From: Paracoccus sp. MKU1
GTDB lineage: Bacteria > Pseudomonadota > Alphaproteobacteria > Rhodobacterales > Rhodobacteraceae
Reading direction: 5' to 3'
Length of the DNA: 64,000 bases
NCBI RefSeq assembly: GCF_001447385.1
Contig: NZ_LLWQ01000207.1
Location: forward strand, 1-64,000
Positions 44,848 to 53,878 of this stretch are shown here, in pieces (positions within the stretch are counted from its first letter, which is position 1; the number at the start of each line of letters is the position of its first letter). The notes beneath the pieces are model-generated. The model was not told the DNA's origin and did not search any database. It worked only from the letters and a program-made list of their open reading frames with translations. A program made the translations under genes and the position numbers.

Positions 44848-46035
44848 TCACGCCGCCTCGCCCGAGGGCGCCTTGGCGGCGGCCGCCACTTCCTCGGGCG
44901 AGAGGCCGAGACTGCCGAGGATTTCGGCGTTATGCCCGCCGATGCTGTCCACATCACCCCCGCCGGCCAGCGAGGCGCCGTCGATCTCGATCGGCAAGGC
45001 CGGCGCCCGGAAGGTCCGGCCATCGGCGGTCTGCGACGAGGCGAGCCCGCCCTGCCGCATGACATGCTGGTCGCGGAACAGATCCGAGGGCTTGGCCACC
45101 GGCGCAAAAGGGATTTCCATCTTCTCCAGCGCCGGCAAAAGCTCGGCCATGGGGCGCCTTGCGACCGCCGCCGCAACCAGGGGCACCACCCAGGAGCGGG
45201 CGTCGATGCGTGCCATCCTGCTTTGCAACTCGGGATGCCCCAGCAGCTCGTCGAGGCCGAGATAGGCGCAAAGCCGGGTCCAATGGCCATCGCTGACCGC
45301 GCCGATGAAGATCTGCCCCCCCTCGGCATCGGCAAACACGTCATAGATCGGCCAGCTGAACGCCCGCTCGGGCATCGGTTCGGGATCCCTGCCCTCCAGC
45401 TCGAACTGCACCATGTGCTGCGAGACCAGCAGCAGGCAATTCTCGAACAGGCCGACGCGGATGGTCCGCCCCTCGCCGGTCTTGCCCCGCTCGAACAGCG
45501 CCGCGATGACGGCGAAGGCGCCGAACAGCCCGCCCATGATGTCGTTGGCCGAGGTGCCGACGCGCAGCGGCCGCCCCTTGGGGCCGGTCATGTAGGCAAG
45601 GCCCGACATCATCTGCACCACCTCGTCAAGCGCCGTCCGCCTCTCGTAAGGGCCTGAAAGGAAACCCTTGTGGCTGGCGCAGATCAGATGCGGAAAGCGT
45701 TCGTGCAGGGTTTCGGCATCCAGCCCCATGCCTTGCAAGGTGCTGTCCTTGAAGTTGTCGATGAACACGTCGGCCGAGGCCAGAAGCCGGTTCAGCGCCT
45801 CCTTGCCGGCCGGCGTGCGGCTGTCCAGGACGACGGATTTCTTCCGGCGGTTGAACAATGGAAAGAACGCGCTGCCCATGCCGGTCAACTGGCGTGTCTT
45901 GTCGCCCCCGGGCGGCTCGACCTTGACCACCTCGGCCCCCAGGAAGGCCAGGAACATGCCGCAGCTCGGCCCCATCACCATATGGCTCATCTCAACGACA
46001 CGGATCCCCTCCAGGGGCTTGAACTCGGCGGTCAT
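44848..46035 (-). CDS. Class III (CaiB/BaiF) CoA-transferase
   Basis: I start at ATG 46035 because GGGAGG lies just before it (395 residues); an ATG four codons upstream is possible. The protein has LEGIRVVEMSHMVMGPSCGMFLAFLGAEVVKVE in consecutive family blocks, and the catalytic aspartate in TSANDIMGG. It moves CoA between an acyl-CoA and a free acid. Coupled to an HMG-CoA-lyase-type enzyme, it resembles succinyl-CoA:dicarboxylate transferases, such as those for citramalate or itaconate. It is divergent from a LysR gene. Confidence 0.88.
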   Translation of the reverse strand: MTAEFKPLEGIRVVEMSHMVMGPSCGMFLAFLGAEVVKVEPPGGDKTRQLTGMGSAFFPLFNRRKKSVVLDSRTPAGKEALNRLLASADVFIDNFKDSTLQGMGLDAETLHERFPHLICASHKGFLSGPYERRTALDEVVQMMSGLAYMTGPKGRPLRVGTSANDIMGGLFGAFAVIAALFERGKTGEGRTIRVGLFENCLLLVSQHMVQFELEGRDPEPMPERAFSWPIYDVFADAEGGQIFIGAVSDGHWTRLCAYLGLDELLGHPELQSRMARIDARSWVVPLVAAAVARRPMAELLPALEKMEIPFAPVAKPSDLFRDQHVMRQGGLASSQTADGRTFRAPALPIEIDGASLAGGGDVDSIGGHNAEILGSLGLSPEEVAAAAKAPSGEAA

Positions 46036-46084
46036 GCGGCCTCCCATACCATCGGCGACAGGATAGGATTGCCCATCTATTCTT

Positions 46085-46097
46085 ACAATTATATAAT
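46085..46097. promoter_or_regulatory. AT-rich motif in CoA-transferase/LysR divergent promoter
   Basis: ACAATTATATAAT lies between the divergent CoA-transferase and LysR genes. The identical 13 bases recur at 49882-49894 upstream of the NitT/TauT-type importer operon. This suggests a site for the LysR protein controlling both gene sets, or a shared promoter element. Confidence 0.45.
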
Positions 46098-46141
46098 ACT
46101 TATAGATACGTTCTAAAAATTAGCACCCATGCGAGGCGCTC

Positions 46142-47074
46142 TTGGACCTGAAGCAATTGCGGTATTTTTGCAGCATCTACGACAACAAGAGCCTGTCGGC
46201 GGCGGCGGATGCCGAGAGGATCGCCGTTTCCGCGCTGAGCTACCACCTCGCCAATCTCGAGGCCGAGATCGGCGCGCCGCTGTTTACCCGAAAGTCGCGC
46301 GGCCTCGAGGCCACGGCGGCGGGCGAACGGCTTTACTTCCATGCCCGGTCGATCCTGAAGACCGTCGAGGTGGCGAAAAGGGACCTGTCCACCTTCCGCG
46401 ACAATGTTTCGGGCGAGGTATCGCTGGCCATGGCCTATTCCGCGATCCAGGCCATCGGCGTCCAGCTGGCCAAGGTCGTGGTCGAGGATTATCCGAACCT
46501 GCAACTCAACATGATCGAAAGCCTTTCCAGCACCACCTTGCTGCACCTGTCCTCGGCGGACGCCGATCTGGGGCTGGCCTACAATCCGCCACTGACCAGC
46601 ACCTTCAAGGCCACGCCGATCCTGGAGGAGGATCTGGTCCTGATCGGCAAGCGCGAGATCATCGGCAGCGGATCGGAGCCGGTGACAGTATCGGAACTGC
46701 TGAATTTCAAGATCATCATGCTGCGCCAGGGCATGGCGGCGCGGGCGCTGCTGGACCATCACAAGACCCTCGAACAGATCTACGCGACCAGCCAGCTGCA
46801 AATGAACTCGGTCCATGCGATTTCCGGGGCCGTTCGCGAGGGCCTGGGCTGCACCATCGGGACGACGCTGTTCATGGGCGACGAGATCAAGTCCGGCAGG
46901 CTGCACTGGCGGCCGATCATCTCGCCGACGCTGACGAGGACGCTTTATCTTTGCGAGCAGACAGACCGGCCGCCGACCATCGCGCTCGAGACGATCCGCG
47001 ACCTGATCCGCGACCTGATGGTCCGCGCCGTCAACGACGGCATCTGGCCGGCAAGGCTGATCGAGGCGGAATGA
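46142..47074 (+). CDS. LysR-family transcriptional regulator (TTG start)
   Basis: The 310-residue protein begins at a TTG (LDLKQLRYFCSIYDNKS, the standard LysR opening), preceded by GAGG at suitable spacing. An ATG at 46129 is in another frame. The winged helix includes SLSAAADAERIAVSALSYHL and APLFTRKSRGLEATAAGERL. The effector domain resembles NAC/CbbR-like members. It is divergent from the CoA-transferase-lyase pair and is followed by a terminator shared with the importer genes, so it probably regulates both. Confidence 0.87.
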   Translation: MDLKQLRYFCSIYDNKSLSAAADAERIAVSALSYHLANLEAEIGAPLFTRKSRGLEATAAGERLYFHARSILKTVEVAKRDLSTFRDNVSGEVSLAMAYSAIQAIGVQLAKVVVEDYPNLQLNMIESLSSTTLLHLSSADADLGLAYNPPLTSTFKATPILEEDLVLIGKREIIGSGSEPVTVSELLNFKIIMLRQGMAARALLDHHKTLEQIYATSQLQMNSVHAISGAVREGLGCTIGTTLFMGDEIKSGRLHWRPIISPTLTRTLYLCEQTDRPPTIALETIRDLIRDLMVRAVNDGIWPARLIEAE

Positions 47075-47077
47075 CGA

Positions 47078-47103
47078 AAGCCCCGTCCGAATGGACGGGG
47101 CTT
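47078..47103. terminator. Bidirectional rho-independent-like terminator
   Basis: AAGCCCCGTCC and GGACGGGGCTT form a perfect 11-base stem with a GAAT loop, between the convergent LysR (stop 47074) and binding-protein (stop 47123) genes. On the minus strand it is followed by TTTCGT. This is the clearest terminator in the window. Confidence 0.8.
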
Positions 47104-47122
47104 CTGCATCGGTTTCACCGGC

Positions 47123-48124
47123 TCACTTCTGCGCCGCGACCTTTTCGACATAGGCGTTGGTATAGGTCTTGCTGAGGTCGATCTTGGCACCGGCGACCTC
47201 GGGCAGGTTGAAGCTCAGCATCGTCTGCACCGCTTCGGCACCCTTCGCATCCACCAGCCCGGTTTCCGACAGCATTTCCATGCTGTTGTTCAGCGATTCG
47301 ATATAGACCTGCTTGTCCGCGCCGACGAGATTGGGCGGCATCTTCGCCGCGATCTCCTCGGCGGGGGTGTTGTGGATGTATTCCAGCGTCTCGACGATGG
47401 CGGCGGCCAGCGCCTGGGCCTGTTCGGGATGCTGGTCGAGCCATTCCGTGCGGGTATAAAGCGCCGCGCCGGGATAGTCCGCGCCGAACAGGGCATGGGT
47501 ATCCGCCGCCTTGCGGGTATCGACCAGCACGGGCAGGTCGGCATGTCGTGTCTGAAGCTGGGTGATCGCCGGATCGGGCGTGACCACCGCATCGATCCGG
47601 CCCTGCTCCAGCGCCGCGACCGCGGTGGCGCCGACGCCGACCCCGACGACCGAGGCGGCATTCGGGTCCAGCCCGTTCTGCGACAGCATGTATTTGAGGA
47701 AGAAGTCAGTCGAGGAACCCGGCGCGCTGATCCCCACGGTCTTGCCGGCAAGATCCTTGATCGTCTTGACCTCGTCGGTCTTGCCGGGCGCCACAGCCAC
47801 GGCGATGCCGGGCAGCCGCCCCATCAGCACGAACGAGGACAGCTCCTGCCGCTTGGCCGCCAGCGTGATGGTGTGCTCGTAATATCCCGAGACCACATCC
47901 GCGCTGCCGCCGACCACGGCCTTCAGCGCCGCCGAACCGCCCTTGAAATCCACGAGCTCGACATCGACCCCGTGCTTTTCGTAAAGGCCAAGCTGCTCGG
48001 CCAGGACGACAGGCATGTAGCAGACGCAGCTGGCACCGCCGATCGCGATCTTGACGGTTTCGGCCGCCGCGGGCGTGGCGCCCGCCACCAGCGCCGCCGC
48101 AAGGATAGTCCTGAGCATCGTCAT
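47123..48124 (-). CDS. NitT/TauT-family ABC transporter binding protein
   Basis: From ATG 48124 (GGGAGGAG site) the protein is 333 residues with a signal peptide ending GATPAAA and VKIAIGGASCVCYMPVVLAEQLGLYEKHGVDVELVDFKGG in adjacent blocks, the pattern of SsuA/TauA-like proteins. The family carries sulfonates, nitrate, thiamine precursors or aromatic acids. It is the third gene of the operon, after the ATPase and the permease. The ligand may be the acid processed by the CoA-transferase and lyase. Confidence 0.88.
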   Translation of the reverse strand: MTMLRTILAAALVAGATPAAAETVKIAIGGASCVCYMPVVLAEQLGLYEKHGVDVELVDFKGGSAALKAVVGGSADVVSGYYEHTITLAAKRQELSSFVLMGRLPGIAVAVAPGKTDEVKTIKDLAGKTVGISAPGSSTDFFLKYMLSQNGLDPNAASVVGVGVGATAVAALEQGRIDAVVTPDPAITQLQTRHADLPVLVDTRKAADTHALFGADYPGAALYTRTEWLDQHPEQAQALAAAIVETLEYIHNTPAEEIAAKMPPNLVGADKQVYIESLNNSMEMLSETGLVDAKGAEAVQTMLSFNLPEVAGAKIDLSKTYTNAYVEKVAAQK

Positions 48125-48138
48125 CTTTGCTCCTCCCT

Positions 48139-48918
48139 TCAGTGATTGTTGTCGGGCTGCCAGACCAGCAGCTTCCTTTCCACCATCGTCACCCCCCAGT
48201 CGATCAGGAGGACAAAGGCCGAAAGGACGAACATTCCCGCGAACACGCCGGCGATGTCGAACATGCCCTCGGCCTGCGCGATCAGATAGCCGAGCCCGGC
48301 GGAAGACCCCAGATACTCGCCCACCACCGCGCCGACCACAGCAAAGCCGATCGAGACATGCAGCGAGGAAAACACCCAGCTCAGCGCCGAGGGCAGGTAG
48401 ACATGGCGCAGCAGCTGCCGCTCGGTCATGCCCAGCATGCGGGCGTTTTGCAGCACGGTCCGGTTCACCTCCTTCACGCCCTGATAGACGTTGAAGAAGA
48501 CGATGAAGAAAACCAGCGTGAACCCCAGCGCCACCTTGGACCAGATGCCCAGACCGAACCACAGCGTGAAGATCGGCGCCAGCACCACGCGCGGCAAGGC
48601 GTTGGCGGCCTTGACATAGGGGTCGAAGACCGCGGCCAGCTTCGGCCGGCGCGCCAGCCAGAACCCGGCGATCATCGCGGCCACCGCGCCGATGACGAAG
48701 GCCAGCGCCGCCTCGATCAGCGTGATCCACAGATGCCGCCAGATCTCGCCGCTCCTGAACCATGCCACGATCTGCCAGAACACGTCGGCGGGGGTCGAGA
48801 AAAAGAACTGGATCCGCGCCGGATCGCCCAGGATCGACGTCTGGGTGATCACCCACCACAGCGCCACGGCAATGACCGCCACAAGGACTTGCAGGGTTGT
48901 CAGGACGGTTCTGCTCAT
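48139..48918 (-). CDS. NitT/TauT-family ABC transporter permease
   Basis: The 259-residue membrane protein has the SsuC/TauC blocks YVKAANALPRVVLAPIFTLWFG, VFFIVFFNVYQGVKEVNRTV and the EAA loop ARMLGMTERQLLRHVYLPSALSW. It is the inner-membrane channel, presumably as a homodimer. It overlaps the ATPase stop by four bases. Confidence 0.9.
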   Translation of the reverse strand: MSRTVLTTLQVLVAVIAVALWWVITQTSILGDPARIQFFFSTPADVFWQIVAWFRSGEIWRHLWITLIEAALAFVIGAVAAMIAGFWLARRPKLAAVFDPYVKAANALPRVVLAPIFTLWFGLGIWSKVALGFTLVFFIVFFNVYQGVKEVNRTVLQNARMLGMTERQLLRHVYLPSALSWVFSSLHVSIGFAVVGAVVGEYLGSSAGLGYLIAQAEGMFDIAGVFAGMFVLSAFVLLIDWGVTMVERKLLVWQPDNNH

Positions 48919-49724
48919 GCCCGCTCCTCCCGGTTCTGGTTGCCATAGGCCTTGAGCACCTGCTCCTTCAGCAGGTGCCAGATGTCGCGGTGCAGCTCCT
49001 GGAACTCGGGGGAGAGCTTGATCTCGGACACGTCCCGCGGCCGCGCCAGCGGAATGGTGAAATCCCCGATCAGCTTGGCGTCCGGTCCCGTCGACATGAT
49101 GACCACCCGATCCGCCAGCGCGATGGCTTCCTCAAGATCGTGGGTCACGAACATCACCGCCTTGCGGTCCTGCTGCCAAAGGTCCAGCAGCAGGTCGCCC
49201 ATGATCAGCCGGGTCTGCGCGTCCAGCGGGCCGAAGGGCTCGTCCATCAGCAGGATTTCCGGGTCGCGGATCAGCACCTGCGCCATGGCGACGCGCTTGC
49301 GCTGGCCGCCGGAAAGCATGTGGGGATAGCGGTGCCCGAAGCCCTTCAGGCCGACCTTCTCCAGCCAGTCCTCGGCCCGCTCCAGGGCTTCGCGCCGCGG
49401 CGTGCCCGAGATTTCCAGCGCGATGGCCACGTTGTCGCGCGAGGTCTTCCACGGCATCAGCGCATCGGCCTGGAACAGATAGCCCGCGCGCTTGTTGAGC
49501 CCCTCCAGCGGCTGGCCCTGGATCTCGACGGTGCCGGCCGAAGGCTTCAGCAATCCGGCGGCGGCGTTCAGCAAGGTCGATTTGCCGGAGCCTGTCGGGC
49601 CGACAATTGCGACGAACTCTCCCTTTTCGACGCTCAGACTGGCACCGGCCACCGCGCGAAATACAGTTTTCCCCGCCGCTCCAAAACTGATGTCGACATT
49701 GTCCAGACGCACAGCGTGCTGCAT
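48915..49724 (-). CDS. NitT/TauT-family ABC transporter ATP-binding protein
   Basis: The 269-residue ATPase has Walker A GPTGSGKSTLLNA, a signature reading LSGGQRKRVAMAQVL and Walker B ILLMDEPFGPLDAQ, as in SsuB/TauB. It is the first gene of the importer operon; 158 bases upstream of its start lies the 13-base motif shared with the LysR promoter. Confidence 0.9.
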   Translation of the reverse strand: MQHAVRLDNVDISFGAAGKTVFRAVAGASLSVEKGEFVAIVGPTGSGKSTLLNAAAGLLKPSAGTVEIQGQPLEGLNKRAGYLFQADALMPWKTSRDNVAIALEISGTPRREALERAEDWLEKVGLKGFGHRYPHMLSGGQRKRVAMAQVLIRDPEILLMDEPFGPLDAQTRLIMGDLLLDLWQQDRKAVMFVTHDLEEAIALADRVVIMSTGPDAKLIGDFTIPLARPRDVSEIKLSPEFQELHRDIWHLLKEQVLKAYGNQNREERA

Positions 49725-49734
49725 TCACCCTCCC

Positions 49735-50346
49735 TGACCGTCATCGCCCTCATGATCGGCCGGGCGGGATGCCGGGTTGATCCGACATGCCCCGACTGAA
49801 TGCCGAGCGCTGACTGAATATTGGCTGACCGCAAGCCTCCTCATGCGGTCCCCCTCACATTATCGGAGCTGAATCATGCTCACAATTATATAATTTCATA
49901 TGTTTTGTTCTATTTATTTGAAATCTCTGCGCCCCAGTCTCCGACCGCTGAAAGATGCCTCTGTTGCCGGAATGGGCTGGGAAGGCTCCGCCTTTCCTCG
50001 GACTGGGCCGTTCCACGGCATCCGTGACCGGGACACCAAGCGCGGTGCAGCCGTTCGGGACGGAAACGCGGACTGGAAGCTTGGCGACTTCACGGCCGAA
50101 CCGGGCTTCGCTGCGGCGGGGTGGTCCTGCGGCCGGAATTGTTGCAGGATGGGATCATGCGACAGCCTTGCGATATGCGATCCGGTGGAGGGATGATCTC
50201 CGCCCCGGTTCAATGGCGCCTGAACCGTCTTTACGACGGATTCGTGCAAGCCAATGACGAATCGGCGCAACTTGATGCCATCCCAACCGGGCTATTTCGG
50301 GATATCGCTGATCAGGCCCCCATCTCTGCCCGAGGGAAAGAGGGAT
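49735..50346. other. Large intergenic region between two divergent importer operons
   Basis: About 600 bases separate the NitT/TauT ATPase (minus) and the OpuC-like permease (plus). Bases 49845-49920 are AT-rich and promoter-like, and hold ACAATTATATAAT at 49882-49894. The rest, 49920-50346, is GC-rich with open frames, but no frame has a ribosome site or a recognisable domain. I see no RNA gene. Confidence 0.55.
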
Positions 50347-50997
50347 ATGGAAATATTTGGTTTCATTGCGAATAACTGGCCGGTGATCCTGCGTCTGGCG
50401 GGCGAGCACATCTCGATCGTCGCGGTGGCCGTGGGGCTGGCGATCCTGACCGGCGTGCCCATCGGCATCGCCATCACCCAGAACCGGCGCGTCGCGGATG
50501 CGGTGCTCTATGTCGCCTCGATCATCGTCACGATCCCCTCGATCGCGCTTTTCGGGCTGATGATCCCGATCCTGTCCAAGATCGGCCAGGGGATCGGCTG
50601 GCTGCCCGCGGTGATCGCGATCCTGCTCTATTCGCAGCTGCCCATCGTGCGCAACACCTATACCGCCATCACCAATGTCGATCCGGCGCTGCGCGAGGCG
50701 GCGACGGGCATGGGCATGACGCCGTTCCAGCGGCTGACCCGGCTGGAGATCCCCATCGCGATCCCGGTCATCATGGCGGGCGTGCGGACCGCGGTGGTCA
50801 TGAATATCGGCGTCGCGGCCATCGCCGCCTATATCGGCGCCGGCGGTCTGGGGGTGCTGATCGCGCGCGGCATCTCGCAGACCGATCCGCGCCAGCTGAT
50901 CACCGGCGCGCTGGCCGTCTCCCTTCTCGCCATCTTGGCCGACTGGGCGCTTTTGCAATTGCAGAAGCGGCTGACCCCGGCCGGGCTGAAACGCTGA
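50347..50997 (+). CDS. Osmoprotectant/quaternary amine ABC transporter permease 1
   Basis: From ATG 50347 (AGAGGGAT before it) the protein is 216 residues. It has the OpuCB/ProW-like blocks LYVASIIVTIPSIALFGLMIP, LLYSQLPIVRNTYTAI and the EAA loop LREAATGMGMTPFQRLTRLEIP. It is one of two permeases in a four-gene importer. The open frame extends 31 codons upstream, but those codons lack any membrane or family character. Confidence 0.9.
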   Translation: MEIFGFIANNWPVILRLAGEHISIVAVAVGLAILTGVPIGIAITQNRRVADAVLYVASIIVTIPSIALFGLMIPILSKIGQGIGWLPAVIAILLYSQLPIVRNTYTAITNVDPALREAATGMGMTPFQRLTRLEIPIAIPVIMAGVRTAVVMNIGVAAIAAYIGAGGLGVLIARGISQTDPRQLITGALAVSLLAILADWALLQLQKRLTPAGLKR

Positions 50998-51022
50998 CGC
51001 TTCCGAGCAAGGACCTTAGCAG

Positions 51023-52171
51023 ATGATCCGACTCGAAGACCTGACCAAGAGATTCAAGACCCCCGGCGCCGACATCGTGGCCGCCGACCGGGTGAACATG
51101 GAAGTGCCCACCGGCGAGATCTGCATCCTGCTGGGGCCCTCGGGCTGCGGCAAGACCACCGCGCTGAAGATGATCAACCGGCTGATCCCGCCCACCAGCG
51201 GCAAGATCTATATCAACGGCGAAGACACCTCGCAGCTGGACGACATTCAGCTGCGCCGCAATATCGGCTATGTGATCCAGCAGATCGGCCTGTTCCCGAA
51301 CATGACGATCGAGGAAAACATCTGCGTCGTCCCCCGGCTGCTGAACTGGGACATCCGCAAGGCCCGGCAGCGCGCCGCCGACCTGCTGGACCTGGTGGGC
51401 CTGGACCCGCGCCAGTTCCTGCGCCGCTACCCCAAGGAGCTGTCGGGCGGCCAGCAGCAGCGCGTCGGCGTGATCCGGGCGCTGGCCGCCGATCCGCCGG
51501 TGATGCTGATGGACGAGCCCTTCGGCGCCATCGACCCGATCAACCGCGAGATCATCCAGGACGAGTTCCTGAAGATGCAGGCCGAGCTGAAGAAGACCAT
51601 CATGTTCGTCAGCCACGACATCGACGAGGCGGTGAAGATGGGCGACAAGATCGCCATCTTCCGCGCCGGCCGGATCGAGCAATACGACACGCCCGACATG
51701 ATCCTGGCCCATCCCGCCAATGCCTTCGTCGCCGATTTCGTGGGCGCCGACCGCACGCTCAAGCGGCTGCGGCTGGTCACGGCCGAAGAGGTGGCCTCCG
51801 CCGAGGTGCCGGTGACCGCGCGGTCGACCAAAGTGTCCGACGCGCTGCACCAGCTGACCGTCGCCAAGGCGCGCCGCGCCGTCGTCATCGACAGCGACCG
51901 CCGCCCGGTGGGCTTCGTGACCGCCGAGGAAATGGCCGGCGCCTCGGGCACGGTCCGGGACTTCGCCCATCCGCTGCCCGCGACCGTGCCGGTCCGCGCC
52001 GACCTGCGTGCCGTGGTTTCGGAAATGTTCGCGCATGACACGATGTGGCTGGCCTGCACCGACGACCACGGCCGTTTCGCGGGCGTCATCACCCAGCCGG
52101 ACGTGACCGCGGCATTGCGCGCGACCTATGGCCCCGACAAGGGCGCAAGACCGGAACAGGAGGCGTCATGA
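51023..52171 (+). CDS. Osmoprotectant/quaternary amine ABC transporter ATPase with CBS region
   Basis: The 382-residue protein has Walker [31 protein letters not shown] and Walker B MLMDEPFGAIDP, the OpuCA/ProV pattern (note DIQLRRNIGYVIQQIGLFPNMT). After residue 260 there are two CBS-like repeats (VSDALHQLTVAKARRAVVID and LRAVVSEMFAHDTMWLACTDDHG). CBS pairs sense ionic strength in OpuA; here they could gate transport. Confidence 0.9.
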   Translation: MIRLEDLTKRFKTPGADIVAADRVNMEVPTGEICILLGPSGCGKTTALKMINRLIPPTSGKIYINGEDTSQLDDIQLRRNIGYVIQQIGLFPNMTIEENICVVPRLLNWDIRKARQRAADLLDLVGLDPRQFLRRYPKELSGGQQQRVGVIRALAADPPVMLMDEPFGAIDPINREIIQDEFLKMQAELKKTIMFVSHDIDEAVKMGDKIAIFRAGRIEQYDTPDMILAHPANAFVADFVGADRTLKRLRLVTAEEVASAEVPVTARSTKVSDALHQLTVAKARRAVVIDSDRRPVGFVTAEEMAGASGTVRDFAHPLPATVPVRADLRAVVSEMFAHDTMWLACTDDHGRFAGVITQPDVTAALRATYGPDKGARPEQEAS

Positions 52172-52890
52172 CACGCTGGCTCGGTCTCGGGCGCATGGCG
52201 ATGATGCCGCTGGTCTTCCTGCTGGGCATCTGGGTGGCGACCTCGGGGTTGCTGGACCAGATGGCGATATACTGGGACGACATCACCTATCTGACGCGCC
52301 AGCATGTGTTCCTGGTCGCCAGTTCCGGCGGGGCGGCGATCCTGGCGGGTGTGCCGGTGGGCATCTGGCTGTCGCGTCCCTCGATGGAGCGCTATGCCGA
52401 GACGGTGATGCAGGTCTTCAACATCGGCACCACCATCCCGACGCTCGCCGTCATCGCGCTGTCGATGACGCTTCTGGGCATCGGCTTTCCGCCGGCCTTC
52501 TTCGGGCTGTTCGTGGCCTCGCTGCTGCCCATCGTGCGCAATACCTATGCCGGGCTGCTGGCCGTGCCCTCGCATCTGAAGGAGGCCGCGACCGGCATGG
52601 GCATGACGCAGCGGCAGGTCCTGATGCGGGTCGAGATCCCGAATGCGCTCTATGTCATCTTCTCGGGCATCCGCACGGCGCTGGCGATCAACGTGGGCAC
52701 GACGCCGCTGGCCTTCCTGATCGGCGGCGGGGGCCTGGGCGAACTGATCTTCACCGGCATCGACCTGATGGACACGGGCATGTTGCTGGCGGGCGCGATC
52801 CCGACGGCGGCGCTGGCCGTGGCCGTGGATTTCCTGATGGGACAGGCGCAACTGCGGCTGATCCCCAAGGGCGTGAATCCGCTTCGATAA
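52168..52890 (+). CDS. Osmoprotectant/quaternary amine ABC transporter permease 2
   Basis: The 240-residue permease has VMQVFNIGTTIPTLAVIALSM, LPIVRNTYAGLLAVP and LKEAATGMGMTQRQVLMRVEIP, paralleling permease 1. Its ATG overlaps the ATPase stop by four bases. It completes the channel. Confidence 0.9.
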   Translation: MTRWLGLGRMAMMPLVFLLGIWVATSGLLDQMAIYWDDITYLTRQHVFLVASSGGAAILAGVPVGIWLSRPSMERYAETVMQVFNIGTTIPTLAVIALSMTLLGIGFPPAFFGLFVASLLPIVRNTYAGLLAVPSHLKEAATGMGMTQRQVLMRVEIPNALYVIFSGIRTALAINVGTTPLAFLIGGGGLGELIFTGIDLMDTGMLLAGAIPTAALAVAVDFLMGQAQLRLIPKGVNPLR

Positions 52891-52928
52891 GGCGGAACAA
52901 TAACCAACAACCAAAGGGAGCCAACAGA

Positions 52929-53813
52929 ATGAACATCACCATAAAATCCGGCCTTGCGGCACTGGCCCTCGCGGCGTTCGCGACCGGCGCGCAGGCGGCC
53001 GACATCGTCGTCGGCGGCAAGAACTTCACCGAACAGCAGATCCTGTCCGCCATCACCCAGCAGGTGCTGGAGGCGAACGGCCACAGGGTCGACAACCGCG
53101 CCGGCATGGGCTCGGCCGCGGTGCGCCAGGCGATGGAGAACGGCCAGATCGACGTCTATTGGGAATATACCGGCACCTCGCTCATCACCTACAACAACAT
53201 CGAGGAAAAGCTGGACCCGCAGCAGACCTATGACACGGTCAAGGAACTGGACGCCCAGAAGGGCATCGTCTGGCTGAACCCGTCCGAGGCGAACAACACC
53301 TATGCCCTGGCGATGCGCGCGGCGGATGCCAGCGAAAAGGGCATCGCGTCCATTTCCGACCTGGCGGGGGCGATCAACGGCGGCCAGGGCCTGACCTTCG
53401 GCTCGAACGCCGAATTCTATGCCCGCCCGGACGGGCTGAAACCGCTGGAGACGGCCTATGGCTTCGAGTTCGGCCGCGCCAATGTCAAGCGCATGGATAC
53501 CGGGCTGGTCTATCAGGCGCTGCGGGACGGGCAGGTCGATGTGGGGCTGGTCTTTGCCACCGATGGCCGCATTCCCGCCTTCGACTTCACCGTGCTGGAG
53601 GACGACCAGGGCTATTTCCCCAGCTATGCGCTGGCACCCGTGATCCGCACCGAGGTGCTGGAGGCGAATCCCGATATCGGCGATCTGCTGAACGGGGTGG
53701 CGGCCAAGCTGGACGATCAGGTCATGGCCGCGCTGAATGCCAGCGTCGACGTGGACAAGGTCTCGGTCGAGAACGCGGCGGCGAAGTTCTTGCAGGACAA
53801 CGGCCTCAACTGA
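52929..53813 (+). CDS. Osmoprotectant/quaternary amine ABC transporter binding protein
   Basis: The 294-residue protein has a signal peptide ending FATGAQA, then ADIVVGGKNFTEQQILSAI, the opening of OpuCC/OsmF-type proteins, with DVYWEYTGTSL and VGLVFATDGRI further on. The family binds glycine betaine, choline, carnitine and similar trimethylammonium compounds through an aromatic cage. The catabolic genes that follow argue for a nutrient role over osmoprotection. Confidence 0.9.
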   Translation: MNITIKSGLAALALAAFATGAQAADIVVGGKNFTEQQILSAITQQVLEANGHRVDNRAGMGSAAVRQAMENGQIDVYWEYTGTSLITYNNIEEKLDPQQTYDTVKELDAQKGIVWLNPSEANNTYALAMRAADASEKGIASISDLAGAINGGQGLTFGSNAEFYARPDGLKPLETAYGFEFGRANVKRMDTGLVYQALRDGQVDVGLVFATDGRIPAFDFTVLEDDQGYFPSYALAPVIRTEVLEANPDIGDLLNGVAAKLDDQVMAALNASVDVDKVSVENAAAKFLQDNGLN

Positions 53814-53818
53814 GGCGG

Positions 53819-53849
53819 GCCGGCGGGGGCGGCATGCGCCCCTGCCGGC
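53819..53849 (+). terminator. Hairpin after the binding-protein gene
   Basis: GCCGGC pairs with GCCGGC at 53844-53849, and the stem continues inward through GGGG/CCCC with one wobble pair, giving about 13 base pairs around a short loop. It sits between the importer and the amidase gene and may be a partial terminator. Confidence 0.5.
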
Positions 53850-53878
53850 TGGGCGGCGATGCGAAAGGGCCGAAGGCG

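Noticed and set aside
49955..50257. Short plus-strand open frames in the importer gap
   Set aside because: No ribosome site, no domain, and overlapping alternatives on both strands of similar quality.
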